Made by a program: the position numbers and the translations under genes. 64,000 nucleotides of DNA from Lentilactobacillus kisonensis DSM 19906 = JCM 15041. GTDB lineage: Bacteria > Bacillota > Bacilli > Lactobacillales > Lactobacillaceae. The DNA lies in assembly GCF_001434135.1 (NCBI RefSeq), contig NZ_AZEB01000005.1, positions 1 through 64,000 of the forward strand, given 5' to 3'. The notes below the pieces were generated by a model. It was not told the DNA's origin. It worked only from the letters and a program-made list of their open reading frames with translations, and ran no database searches. This document shows, piece after piece, positions 1 to 7,700 of this stretch; position 1 is the first letter of the stretch; every line of letters begins with the position of its first letter.

Positions 1-144
1 TATCGCTTTTGACAACTATTTAATATTATCATGATGCTGCATATGTGTCAACAACTTTTTGTAATCCGTTAACTTTCAAAAAATGGATTTATTAAAAGCC
101 GCACTAAATAATATACCGGCTTTTAATTACGATGTCAACAAAAA

Positions 145-169
145 AAGGTAAATCAAATTGATTTACCTT
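145..169 (-). terminator. tyrS terminator
   Basis: A 12-bp inverted repeat (AAGGTAAATCAA and its complement) is followed, on the minus strand, by a T-run. It lies just after the tyrS stop codon. Confidence 0.85.
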
Positions 170-175
170 AAATAA

Positions 176-1432
176 CTATTTAACTCGTGCTAAGAAGTAA
201 CGTTTCTTTCCTCTTCGAACAATCACAAACCTACCATCAAACTTAACAGATGGATCAATCATAAAATCAACATCCTGAACTTTTTCACCATTAATTCTAA
301 TTGCCCCATTTTTGATATCTTCTCTTGCTTGACGCCGAGATGATTCAATCTTCGTGGTGTCTACCAACCACTGCACAATATTAAGGGGTTCCGCTGAAAC
401 TTCAACCGTTGGCATATTCTTGAAGCCCTGTTCAATTTCAGTAGTGGTTAATTTTGATACATCACCAGAGAACAGTGCCGCTGAAATATGCTCTGCCTGC
501 TCAACTGCAGCCTTACCATGCACAAATTCAGTCACTTCTTCAGCAAGTCGTCGCTGTGCTTCACGCTTCTCTGGCTCTGTTTCAACTTTTTTAGCCAACT
601 CGTCGATCTCATCTTGATTCAAGAAGGTAAAGTACTTGAGATAGCGAACCACATCCCGGTCATCTTGGTTAATCCAGAACTGGTAAAACTCATAAGGCGT
701 CGTCTTTTCTGGATCAAGCCAAACATTGCCGCCCTCTGATTTGCCAAACTTAGTACCATCAGCCTTGAGTAGTAATGGAATTGTCAATCCATAAACCTTA
801 GCATCAGCACCTTCCACTTTATGAATCAAATCGGTCCCCGAGGTAATATTGCCCCATTGGTCGGCGCCCCCAAGTTGAACCTGAACATCGTTATGTCGAT
901 ATAAATGAAGAAAGTCAATTGACTGCAAAATTTGATAAGTAAATTCGGTAAATGAGATTCCAACTTCTAGTCGACTAGCAACAATTTCCTTGTTAAGCAT
1001 CGTATTGACATTAAATAATTTGCCATAATCGCGAAGAAAATCCAAAAGAGATATTTTGGAAAGCCAGTCATAGTTATTAACGATTTCAAACTTGCCATCC
1101 TGGCCAAACAGTTTCTCCATCTGACTAGTAAGGGCCTTTTCATTATGCTTAACCTGATCCATCGTCTGCAAAACCCGTTCAGACTTCTTCCCACTGGGAT
1201 CGCCGATGGCACCAGTCCCACTACCAATTAAAATAACGGGATGATGTCCAGCTAACTGAAATCGCTTCAAAATCATAAATGGAATCAAATGTCCAATGTG
1301 CATACTATCACCAGTGGGATCAATGCCGGCATAGATGCCAACGGACTTTTGGTTTACCAACTCATTTAAACCATCATGATCTGTTTCTTGATTAATTGCA
1401 CCACGCCATTTCAATTCATCCAAAATATTCAT
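176..1432 (-). CDS. tyrS: Tyrosyl-tRNA synthetase
   Basis: Cytoplasmic class I aminoacyl-tRNA synthetase that charges tRNA-Tyr with tyrosine using ATP. The 418-residue product has the usual bacterial TyrS length. It shows the HIGH signature (SMHIGHLIPF, about residue 47), the KMSKS-equivalent KFGKS, and a C-terminal S4 RNA-binding domain ending in VIVRRGKKRYFLARVK. I start at the ATG preceded by AGGAGGAATTGATTG; a TTG one codon earlier lies between the SD and this ATG and is less likely. The gene is monocistronic, with a tyrosine T-box leader about 500 bases upstream and four repeat elements between leader and SD. Expression should rise when uncharged tRNA-Tyr accumulates. Confidence 0.98.
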   Translation of the reverse strand: MNILDELKWRGAINQETDHDGLNELVNQKSVGIYAGIDPTGDSMHIGHLIPFMILKRFQLAGHHPVILIGSGTGAIGDPSGKKSERVLQTMDQVKHNEKALTSQMEKLFGQDGKFEIVNNYDWLSKISLLDFLRDYGKLFNVNTMLNKEIVASRLEVGISFTEFTYQILQSIDFLHLYRHNDVQVQLGGADQWGNITSGTDLIHKVEGADAKVYGLTIPLLLKADGTKFGKSEGGNVWLDPEKTTPYEFYQFWINQDDRDVVRYLKYFTFLNQDEIDELAKKVETEPEKREAQRRLAEEVTEFVHGKAAVEQAEHISAALFSGDVSKLTTTEIEQGFKNMPTVEVSAEPLNIVQWLVDTTKIESSRRQAREDIKNGAIRINGEKVQDVDFMIDPSVKFDGRFVIVRRGKKRYFLARVK

Positions 1433-1455
1433 CAATCAATTCCTCCTAAAAAATA

Positions 1456-1574
1456 AGTGAGCGGATCCAGGCGCTTAGAAACCGGAGTGTAAGTCTCCTT
1501 CGAGGGAAATTCCTGGTTCTGGAATTTTTCTCGGAGGTGCTTACGCGCAGGCTTCTGCCTGGAGGAGCTGTCCT
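1456..1574 (-). repeat. 5'-leader palindromic repeat, copy A
   Basis: Full copy, given the strand of the gene it precedes. Read on the plus strand it runs from AGTGAGCGG to GCTGTCCT. The outer arms (ggcgcttagaaac and its partner gcttctgcc) and the inner arms (TTCGAG with CTCGGA) can fold into one long hairpin. It ends a few bases before the tyrS Shine-Dalgarno sequence. Confidence 0.85.
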
Positions 1575-1580
1575 AGAATA

Positions 1581-1701
1581 AGTGAGCGGAGCAGAGCGTT
1601 TAGAAACTGGAACATAAGTCTCCTCTAACAGAAATCCCTGGTTTTGGGGGATTTTTGTTAGGGGTGCTTATGTGGAAGTTTCTGCTCTGCGCAGCTGTCC
1701 T
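1581..1701 (-). repeat. 5'-leader palindromic repeat, copy B
   Basis: Full copy in the tyrS leader. The outer arm carries CAGAGCG/CTCTGCG and the inner arm TCTAACA/TGTTAGG, so both differ from copy A but remain paired. It is separated from copy A by TAGAATA. Confidence 0.88.
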
Positions 1702-1707
1702 AGAATA

Positions 1708-1827
1708 AGTGAGCAGAGTCAGGCGGTTAGAAGCTGGAATATAAGTCTCCTTGGTCAGAAATCCCTGGTTTTGGGATTTTTGATCAAGGTGCTTATCATG
1801 GAAGCTTCTGCCTGACGCAGCTGTCCT
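1708..1827 (-). repeat. 5'-leader palindromic repeat, copy C
   Basis: Full copy in tandem with A and B. The outer arm is TCAGGCG/GCCTGACG and the inner arm TTGGTCA/TGATCAA, again paired within the copy. The junction with copy B is the same CTAGGACAGCTG on the minus strand. Confidence 0.88.
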
Positions 1828-1832
1828 AGTAT

Positions 1833-1945
1833 AGTGATCAAAACACTTAGGGATCAACACGGAAGCCTTCTCTACAAAAGCCCCTAAATCTAGGATCCTT
1901 GTAGAGGTGCCTACATGTAACCCTCCTGCTTTGTTGGGTAGTAGT
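1833..1945 (-). repeat. Diverged 5'-leader repeat, copy D
   Basis: Diverged fourth copy. It keeps the order of the motifs (agtgatc, acttag, CTTCTCTACAA paired with TTGTAGAGGTGC, then CTGCTTTG) but has many substitutions and lacks the GCAGCTGTCCT end. It lies directly after the T-box terminator. Confidence 0.5.
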
Positions 1946-1949
1946 CCAA

Positions 1950-2175
1950 ATAAAAAAGTCCCTGACATCAACTGCCAGGGACGAAATTTCCGCGTTACCA
2001 CCCAAGTTATTGCCAGCCAAAGCCAACAATCTCTCATATCATTGATAACGAAATGACTCGTCTAAATAAACCTAACGGACTCAACAGTCGTAATTTCATT
2101 AACTAACCGCCCGGTTCACATTAACCACCGAGTTCCTGAATTCTCAAATCAGCTAAATACTTCACTGTATCAACA
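1950..2175 (-). promoter_or_regulatory. Tyrosine T-box leader of tyrS
   Basis: On the minus strand the leader carries the T-box core GGGTGGTAACGCG (1991-2003), a GC-rich terminator hairpin with a T-run (1959-1982, GTCCCTGGCA with its complement), a Stem I apical segment GGTGGTTAATGTGAACC, and a putative specifier triplet TAC at 2090-2092 within AAATTACGAC. TAC is a Tyr codon, which fits the downstream tyrS. T-boxes bind uncharged tRNA and allow read-through of the terminator. Stem I and the specifier assignment are by eye. Confidence 0.92.
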
Positions 2176-2239
2176 TCCACAAACGATAATTTAATGATAG
2201 ATGGTCAGCTAATCAATGTCAATGGATTCAGGAAACAAA

Positions 2240-2890
2240 TTAAAGCTGTCCATGAAGCATTTGCTGGTAATACAGTCCTTTATTAGATCGATAGTGACTA
2301 AACTCTGTCGGAGACATGCTCCGTGTCTTTGATAGTGTCCATTTTGCCAATTTGGCATCAAAACTTCTAATGTTAGTAGAATAGTTTCCACCCATAATCG
2401 TTTGTTTTTTAAAAACGCCTCTTAATGTGGCGTCAGGATAATTATATAAATCCTTTGTCCCAAACGTGTGCCCCAATTCGTGAATGATCACAGCACGCTG
2501 CTTTTGTTTGTTATACCGGTTCATCCACGACGTGTTTAAAGCAATGACGCCGCTATTAATCTCAGCCATGCCAGCATACCCACTGGCAAGTTTGTTTGTC
2601 CCGGTAAACACAAGTCGTGAGTCAGTCAAGCTAGTTGTTTTACGCAGCACTTTTTGCCCCAGCGCCTTATTCCAGCGATTAGCTGCGTAATCAAGATTGG
2701 CTTGATACTTCTTCGCATCCCCCTTGACGTAATACTTAATTGTGCCATTATAAGTCAAATTCTTGTTAGTATGCATTTCACTGGTAAACTTAATAGTTTG
2801 GGCTGCTGAAACGTCATCCGACTGGACTGCCAACCCAACAAAGCCAAACAAAGCTACCATCACAACAAAAAAATGCTTAAAACTAAACAT
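2240..2890 (-). CDS. Secreted zinc metalloprotease (snapalysin/matrixin-like)
   Basis: A 216-residue exported protein with an N-terminal signal peptide (hydrophobic FFVVMVALFGFVGLAV, cleavage likely after VSA near residue 29). The zinc motif is HELGHTFGTKD: the two histidines and the catalytic glutamate of metzincins are present. The third ligand position holds Asp rather than His, as in snapalysin-type enzymes. A downstream IMGG could supply the Met-turn. It probably hydrolyses peptides outside the cell; the substrate is unknown. The start follows GGGGGAGCTAA. A second, larger paralogue with a classical third His lies at 28.7 kb. The gene stands alone. Confidence 0.8.
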   Translation of the reverse strand: MFSFKHFFVVMVALFGFVGLAVQSDDVSAAQTIKFTSEMHTNKNLTYNGTIKYYVKGDAKKYQANLDYAANRWNKALGQKVLRKTTSLTDSRLVFTGTNKLASGYAGMAEINSGVIALNTSWMNRYNKQKQRAVIIHELGHTFGTKDLYNYPDATLRGVFKKQTIMGGNYSTNIRSFDAKLAKWTLSKTRSMSPTEFSHYRSNKGLYYQQMLHGQL

Positions 2891-3258
2891 TTAGCTCCCC
2901 CTTGAATAAATGTCGTCAGGTATCATATTCTCAAATTCATTTAATTTGTCAGAGACGGTGTGCTATGTGAACGCACCTAAGTGAAGAACTTCAAACATCA
3001 AAGTTAACCCGTAGCCTTTCAACTGAACCCCCAGCTATTCTCACTTAATTGCGACTTACTTTCCTTCCCCTTGACAATAAATATACAGTAATTCCCAACT
3101 TCCCTCAAATTTAAACTCTACGTTTTTTCAAACCTTCTTCACAAAAAATTCAAAATACTGATTGTTGCCTTTTTTTGATCAACAACCTAGAATAAATTTG
3201 TAAGTAGAATTATGATCGCTTAATTGATCCAGACTATTTATAGAAAGAAAGCGAGCTA
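2891..3258. other. Divergent intergenic region
   Basis: This 368-base AT-rich gap separates the minus-strand metalloprotease from the plus-strand DUF4649 gene, so it should hold both promoters. I see no convincing pair of -35/-10 boxes, no repeat copy and no RNA gene. The SD AGAAAGAAAGCGAG precedes the DUF4649 start. Confidence 0.5.
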
Positions 3259-3468
3259 ATGTTAAAAATAACCTACGAGGACGGCGGTGCTACCGAAACC
3301 ATCCAGTACGACTCAGCTAAGGACTTTATGGCAAATCAACGGCTTGAGGTTCCTGACTTGGAAGATTACTACAAAATCCAAAACGTTACTTTAGATGGCA
3401 AGCCAATTGATTTAGACGATAAGACAATTATTGGACTATACAAACATTTTGACGATCAAGGCGTCTAA
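3259..3468 (+). CDS. DUF4649 family small protein
   Basis: A 69-residue acidic soluble protein with no signal peptide or membrane segment. The N-terminal LKITYEDGGATETIQYDSA and the later VTLDGKPIDL match my recollection of the DUF4649 family of Lactobacillaceae, whose function is unknown. The ATG is preceded by AAGAAAGCGAG. It converges with the MerR-type regulator and shares a bidirectional terminator with it. Confidence 0.75.
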   Translation: MLKITYEDGGATETIQYDSAKDFMANQRLEVPDLEDYYKIQNVTLDGKPIDLDDKTIIGLYKHFDDQGV

Positions 3469-3493
3469 ATCTCTTAACGACCCCAGCAAAAAA

Positions 3494-3534
3494 ACATCCG
3501 CCAAGCAACTATTGAATCTGCTTAGCGAATGCTT
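3494..3534. terminator. Bidirectional terminator
   Basis: The inverted repeat CATCCGCCAAGCA / TGCTTAGCGAATG has T-rich tracts on both sides. It lies between the convergent DUF4649 and MerR-type genes. Confidence 0.75.
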
Positions 3535-3549
3535 TTTAATTATACGGTT

Positions 3550-3999
3550 TTAATGTGATTGTGACGCCACGTCCTTAATTTCAAAAGACGTTTCGCCGCC
3601 TTGGTCAATCACGCCATAAACGTGTTTATCGTGATGATGATTGAGATAGCCAAAATCCAGGAGAGTTTTATCATCAGATATGGTCACGCCCTTTAACTGA
3701 CCTCTAAGAAATTTCCTAAGAGCAGGAATTTGCGCATCAAATTTTTGAGCGTGATCAACCGCAGCTTGCAGCGTAAACCCTTGTTCAATGAACCGATTAA
3801 TATGAAAAATCAAAAATAACGTCCGCAGTGAATACTGCCGAGAAACACCCTTTTTCTGGTCAAGTGGTGAAATATACTTTTGCGCCTCCCAGTACCTGAG
3901 CTGGCGGCCGGAAACACCCGTAATTTGCTGGACCTGACCAATTCCAAAGATTAATTTATTTGTATCGATGAATGACTCATCGGGGCTGAAATCTGTCAT
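3550..3999 (-). CDS. MerR-family transcriptional regulator
   Basis: A 149-residue DNA-binding protein. Residues about 18-80 form a MerR winged helix: IGQVQQITGVSGRQLRYWE is the first helix-turn-helix, followed by the wing YISPLDQKKGVSRQYS and the second HTH (IEQGFTLQAAVDHAQ). The C-terminal half is short and carries no obvious effector or metal-binding cysteines, so the signal is unknown. Two ATGs lie after AGGTGAATT; I use the second (7-base spacing). Upstream lie two degraded copies of the leader repeat. No adjacent target gene is evident. Confidence 0.82.
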   Translation of the reverse strand: MTDFSPDESFIDTNKLIFGIGQVQQITGVSGRQLRYWEAQKYISPLDQKKGVSRQYSLRTLFLIFHINRFIEQGFTLQAAVDHAQKFDAQIPALRKFLRGQLKGVTISDDKTLLDFGYLNHHHDKHVYGVIDQGGETSFEIKDVASQSH

Positions 4000-4079
4000 C
4001 ATAATTCACCTAATTTGAATTTTATCGTGAATACTCACTCGTGGTCATTATATCAAATCGCCTTCGATTGGCAAACCAG

Positions 4080-4190
4080 CGTGCGGAACCAAGCGACTAG
4101 CAATCAGTTCATAAGTCTCCGCAACTAAAAATCCCGGATTTGGATTTACAGTTGCGGTGCTTATGAGCAGATTGCTGCTTAGTGTAGCAC
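4080..4190 (-). repeat. Diverged leader repeat, copy P
   Basis: Degraded copy upstream of the MerR-type gene. It keeps CATAAGTCTCC..GGTGCTTATG and the inner pair CCGCAACT/AGTTGCGG, but the outer arms and both ends have diverged. It lies 80 bases from the start codon, farther than the intact copies. Confidence 0.6.
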
Positions 4191-4242
4191 GTTTCCGCTA
4201 GGTCATCACAGCCACCATAGCACAGATGAAATTCACAGATCT

Positions 4243-4292
4243 CGGCTTTTGGCGGTACTTACGCGCAGACCCCTGCTTTACGCAGCTGTCCT
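4243..4292 (-). repeat. Truncated leader repeat, copy Q
   Basis: Only the distal half is present (GGCGGTACTTACGCGCAG, then CTGCTTTACGCAGCTGTCCT). It sits just beyond copy P. Confidence 0.6.
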
Positions 4293-4416
4293 ACACGAGT
4301 ACCAATTACCCGGAATCTCTCAAAGTAAGAAATTTTTTTAAATACTTAGGTAACTTCGCTTCCTAGGTTAATATTTTTGCTATAATGCTAGGGATATTAA
4401 GAAAGGAATGACTATC

Positions 4417-4611
4417 ATGGGATTTTCTCCAAGACTGATCGTTGCAGACGTATCACTAATCATTTCCATTTTAATCGCAGTTTTGATTCAACGGTCCGCA
4501 TTTGCTGATAACGTTAAAGTTGGTTTTATTATCCTCGCAGGAATTTTCCTGTTAATTTCCGTTGTCATCAACATTATTGAGGCCAATCAGCGCAGGAAGG
4601 ATAAAAAGTAG
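4417..4611 (+). CDS. Small two-helix membrane protein, unknown
   Basis: A 64-residue protein with two predicted membrane segments (SLIISILIAVLIQ and VGFIILAGIFLLISVVINII) and a basic C-terminal tail (QRRKDKK), suggesting both ends in the cytoplasm. I start at the second ATG (MGFSPRLI) because AAGGA lies 9 bases before it and abuts the first ATG. A -10 box TATAAT lies at 4380-4385. I do not recognise the family. A convergent terminator follows before the dehydrogenase at 4871. Confidence 0.7.
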   Translation: MGFSPRLIVADVSLIISILIAVLIQRSAFADNVKVGFIILAGIFLLISVVINIIEANQRRKDKK

Positions 4612-4771
4612 CCCTCAGCAAAACCAACACGATTTAAAAATTTGGAACCCACTTCGCTTATTCTCCCGTCAACCCAAAAGTGATCCACTAATTGATCCTT
4701 CATTGGCAAGTTTCAATGATCTATTGATTATCCTGACCAACATCAAACAACAATTTACACAAAGCTTCGGT

Positions 4772-4816
4772 CAAAAATCCCAGCCATTCCAAGACCAGGA
4801 GTGATTGGGATTTTTC
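4772..4816. terminator. Bidirectional terminator
   Basis: The imperfect inverted repeat AAAAATCCCAGCCATTCC / GGAGTGATTGGGATTTTT lies between convergent genes. Confidence 0.7.
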
Positions 4817-4870
4817 GTTACATTCTGAGATCAAAACGCTTATTGCCAAAACGTTGCTAAACTCCGCAAT

Positions 4871-5752
4871 CTAAGCATCTGTTGATCCGGTCTCATCATA
4901 CAGTTTAATTAACCCCTGAGTCCCTAAATCTCCCATTTTGTTAGCAACCACCATCTTTTCGTACAAGTCCCTAGCCAGCTTCGTCGCAGGAAGATCAATC
5001 GCCATTTCATCAGCAACGGTCAGTGCAATCCGCAAATCCTTCAAAAAGTGCTTGGCGGCAAATCCGGGCTTCAAATCACCATTAAGGATTCTGGGGCCAT
5101 AATTTGCCATACTCCAATTAGCTGCTGCACCGCCATTGATGGTTTGGATCGCTTGTTTAAGATCCAAACCAGCTTTTTTAGCGTATACCAACGACTCAAT
5201 CATTCCAGTCATCGTCCCCGCAATCATAATCTGATTCGCCATCTTGGCGTTTTGACCTTGACCAGCATCACCAAACCGGCGAATTGAGCTCCCCATTGTC
5301 TTAAGAATTGGCTCAACCCTTTCATAAAGAGCAGCATCCCCGCCAACCATAATTGTTAACGTACCATTTTTGGCACCAACGTCACCACCTGAAACTGGGG
5401 CATCCAAAACGCCCACTTGATGTTGCTCACCATATTTGGCAATTTTCTTTGCTAAAATCGGCGAGCTGGTTGTCATATCAATGACGACATTTCCTGCCTC
5501 AGTACCTTTGAATATTCCATGATCACCAAAATAGATTTCCTCAACATCCTTAGGGAACCCAACAATGGTAATAATCACGTCACTCGCCTTGGCAACCGTC
5601 TCTGGTGTATCCAGCCAAGTAGCACCATTGTCCAATACAGTCTGGGCATGAGCCTTGGTCCGGTTATATACCGACACTTCAAACCCAGCACCAAGTAATT
5701 GATTAATCATACCTGTTCCCATCACGCCTGTTCCAATAAATCCAATTTTCAT
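4871..5752 (-). CDS. 3-hydroxyisobutyrate dehydrogenase family oxidoreductase
   Basis: A 293-residue cytoplasmic beta-hydroxyacid dehydrogenase of the GarR/MmsB family. It shows the N-terminal Rossmann motif GFIGTGVMGTGM, the family substrate-site signature DAPVSGGDVGAKNGTLTIMVGG's core (GGDVGAKNGTLT), and the catalytic lysine in GQNAKMANQ. The length is normal. Such enzymes reduce tartronate semialdehyde, succinic semialdehyde or 3-hydroxyisobutyrate with NAD(P)H, and sequence alone does not tell which. It lies 16 bases downstream of rfbB on the same strand, so the two may be cotranscribed, although no shared pathway is apparent. Confidence 0.88.
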   Translation of the reverse strand: MKIGFIGTGVMGTGMINQLLGAGFEVSVYNRTKAHAQTVLDNGATWLDTPETVAKASDVIITIVGFPKDVEEIYFGDHGIFKGTEAGNVVIDMTTSSPILAKKIAKYGEQHQVGVLDAPVSGGDVGAKNGTLTIMVGGDAALYERVEPILKTMGSSIRRFGDAGQGQNAKMANQIMIAGTMTGMIESLVYAKKAGLDLKQAIQTINGGAAANWSMANYGPRILNGDLKPGFAAKHFLKDLRIALTVADEMAIDLPATKLARDLYEKMVVANKMGDLGTQGLIKLYDETGSTDA

Positions 5753-5768
5753 ATTCTCACCTCAAAAT

Positions 5769-6752
5769 TTATCGATTCTTTACCCGCGCAACCAGTGGTC
5801 GCCACCAACGCTCATTTTGAACATACCATTCAATCACTTGATGAATGCCAGTCGTAAAATCAACTTCTGGATGCCAATTCAATTGCTGCCGAATTTTCGT
5901 GTCATCAATTACATATTGCTGGTCGTCACCTGGACGGTCTTGAACAAACTGAACTTGGGATCGTGGTAAATCAAGTTGCTTAACAATTAAGTCAACAATA
6001 TCACGATTACGATGATAATTTTGACCAGCGACATTATAAATTTCACCCGGAATCCCGTGACGAAGAACCGCGTCAATAGCTCGGCAATTGTCCCAAACAT
6101 TTAACCAATCCCGGTAATTATTGCCATCACCATATAATGGCAGTGGTTGCCCCAAAATCCCCCTTGAAATCATAAGTGGAATTAATTTTTCCGGAAATTG
6201 ATACTGCCCATAGTTATTTACGGATCGAGTAATATTCACATTGATGCCAAAGGTTTTGTAATATGCTAATACCATCAAATCGGCGCCTGCCTTGGTCGCC
6301 GCATAAGGCGACGTTGGATTAAGCGCGTCCGTTTCACGAAATTTTTGGTCAGCTTTTGAACTACCATAAACTTCGTCAGTGGATACCTGGACAAACTTCG
6401 TCACTTTAGTATCTCTAAGACAATCCAGCAAACAGCTTACCCCCACATAATTACTGGTTACAAATGACTGGGGATGAAGGATGGACCGATCAACGTGCGA
6501 TTCCGCCGCAAAATTGACAACTGCTTGGATATGATATTGCGCAATCACCCGTTTAACAATTTTGGGATCAGCAATATTCCCGTGAACAAATATGTACCGA
6601 GAATCATTTTGAATCGTCGTCAAATTATTGAGATTTCCCGCGTAAGTGAGTGCGTCAAGATTAACCACTCGATCCTTGATATTGTGACCCAACAAATAGT
6701 GAATGAAGTTAGCGCCAATAAAACCAGCACCACCAGTAACCAGGATATTCAT
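5769..6752 (-). CDS. rfbB: dTDP-glucose 4,6-dehydratase
   Basis: Short-chain extended-SDR enzyme (327 residues) converting dTDP-glucose to dTDP-4-keto-6-deoxyglucose, the second committed step toward dTDP-rhamnose. Visible motifs are GGAGFIGANF (NAD binding), STDEVYGS (catalytic Thr, Asp and Glu region), SPYAATKAGADL (YxxxK) and NNYGQYQFPEKLIP. The start follows AAGGAGGTAACTG. It is slightly short for the family but shows no break. It is solitary: no rmlA, rmlC or rmlD nearby. It could be a second copy or serve another sugar. Confidence 0.93.
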   Translation of the reverse strand: MNILVTGGAGFIGANFIHYLLGHNIKDRVVNLDALTYAGNLNNLTTIQNDSRYIFVHGNIADPKIVKRVIAQYHIQAVVNFAAESHVDRSILHPQSFVTSNYVGVSCLLDCLRDTKVTKFVQVSTDEVYGSSKADQKFRETDALNPTSPYAATKAGADLMVLAYYKTFGINVNITRSVNNYGQYQFPEKLIPLMISRGILGQPLPLYGDGNNYRDWLNVWDNCRAIDAVLRHGIPGEIYNVAGQNYHRNRDIVDLIVKQLDLPRSQVQFVQDRPGDDQQYVIDDTKIRQQLNWHPEVDFTTGIHQVIEWYVQNERWWRPLVARVKNR

Positions 6753-6827
6753 CAGTTACCTCCTTAATAACAAACCCAAGAAGATTATAGCTCTAATTTA
6801 GCCTCCCTAGCAAAATATAAACAACTT

Positions 6828-6878
6828 AAAAATCCCCTAAACCAGCCTATATTAGGCCTAGCTTAGAGGACTTCTTTT
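6828..6878 (-). terminator. Terminator after 6916 gene
   Basis: Minus-strand hairpin (AAGTCCTCTAAGCTAGGCCT with its imperfect complement) followed by GGGGATTTTT. Confidence 0.7.
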
Positions 6879-6915
6879 AGAAACGGTGATGATTGACTGA
6901 CAACCACGTAATTAA

Positions 6916-7425
6916 TTAATCAATATCAATGGCATCTTCATTTACCCAATACTTAGATGCCTTATTGCTGGCTGAGGTCCTAATTCGATAAAAATCCTCA
7001 GTATCCCGTTCACCGTCACCTTCGCGATAATATACCTTGGCCTTCATGTCAACATAAACCCGTTTACCAGATCTGGCTTTAATTTTTGACCAATTGTAGG
7101 TCCGATTGTTCTTCTTGGAACCCGGAGCGTATCGATAAAGCCGCTCTTCTCGATAATCGTCATCAAGGGTCGTTTTTAAGTTGGCTTTGCTATAGGTGAC
7201 ACGGTAAACTCTCGACATACTGAAATCCATCGGTTCCACCTTAAGGGATCCATTAGTATTCCCTGCAGCATATTCAGTGTCGGTTGCCGTGGCAATGTCG
7301 TTTACGTGAGCTGTTTGTGATGTCCGAATCGTGCCCTTGTCACCGTCAATGCTAAGTGAAAAGCCAACGATGCTGAGCGGGATAAGCAAAAGTACGGCGG
7401 CATCGATCAATAGTCCCTTTTTCAT
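6916..7425 (-). CDS. Secreted protein, paralogue of 13154 lipoprotein
   Basis: A 169-residue protein with an N-terminal signal or anchor segment (GLLIDAAVLLLIPLSIVGFSLS) and no lipobox. The C-terminal 100 residues hold a Tyr-rich beta-type domain (DYREERLYRYAPGSKK, RTYNW, RVYVDMKAKVYYREGDGE, FYRIRT, KYWVNEDA). The gene at 13154 carries the same ordered motifs, so the two are paralogues. I start at ATG after GGAAGG (8 bases) rather than the GTG overlapping the SD. Function unknown; probably exposed on the cell surface. Confidence 0.75.
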   Translation of the reverse strand: MKKGLLIDAAVLLLIPLSIVGFSLSIDGDKGTIRTSQTAHVNDIATATDTEYAAGNTNGSLKVEPMDFSMSRVYRVTYSKANLKTTLDDDYREERLYRYAPGSKKNNRTYNWSKIKARSGKRVYVDMKAKVYYREGDGERDTEDFYRIRTSASNKASKYWVNEDAIDID

Positions 7426-7614
7426 GTTCTTCACCTTCCAATGTAAAAATCGAAATTTAAAATCGCATTCTTATTAATATCATAATTATATCTGAATACA
7501 AGCGAAATGTCATTAATTAAGTTTAAAAATATTTATTATAATAATTAGACAGAAATGATATAAAACGCTTCCTAAGCTTTCCCTTACGGCTATTCCAATC
7601 GCAATGAGATTATA

Positions 7615-7670
7615 AATAAGTCCCCCTCGTTAAATAATCCTAACAGGATATTTAGTGAGGGGGACTTATT
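7615..7670 (-). terminator. Terminator of alcohol dehydrogenase
   Basis: Long inverted repeat AATAAGTCCCCCTCGTTAAA / TATTTAGTGAGGGGGACTTA with T-rich ends, just after the dehydrogenase. Confidence 0.85.
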
Positions 7671-7700
7671 TCAATTCAACAAATAATTATGATGCTTAAA

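Noticed and set aside
1456-1945. CRISPR array reading of the tandem repeats
   Set aside because: The units are 120 bp, palindromic and nearly contiguous, with no unique spacers and no cas genes.
1600-2037. 145-codon minus-strand frame across the repeats and T-box of tyrS
   Set aside because: It runs through the T-box core and the palindromic repeats; no SD and no protein-like composition.
4562-4804. 80-codon plus-strand frame after the small membrane protein
   Set aside because: It overlaps the end of the 4417 gene out of frame, then runs into the terminator, and its composition is not protein-like.
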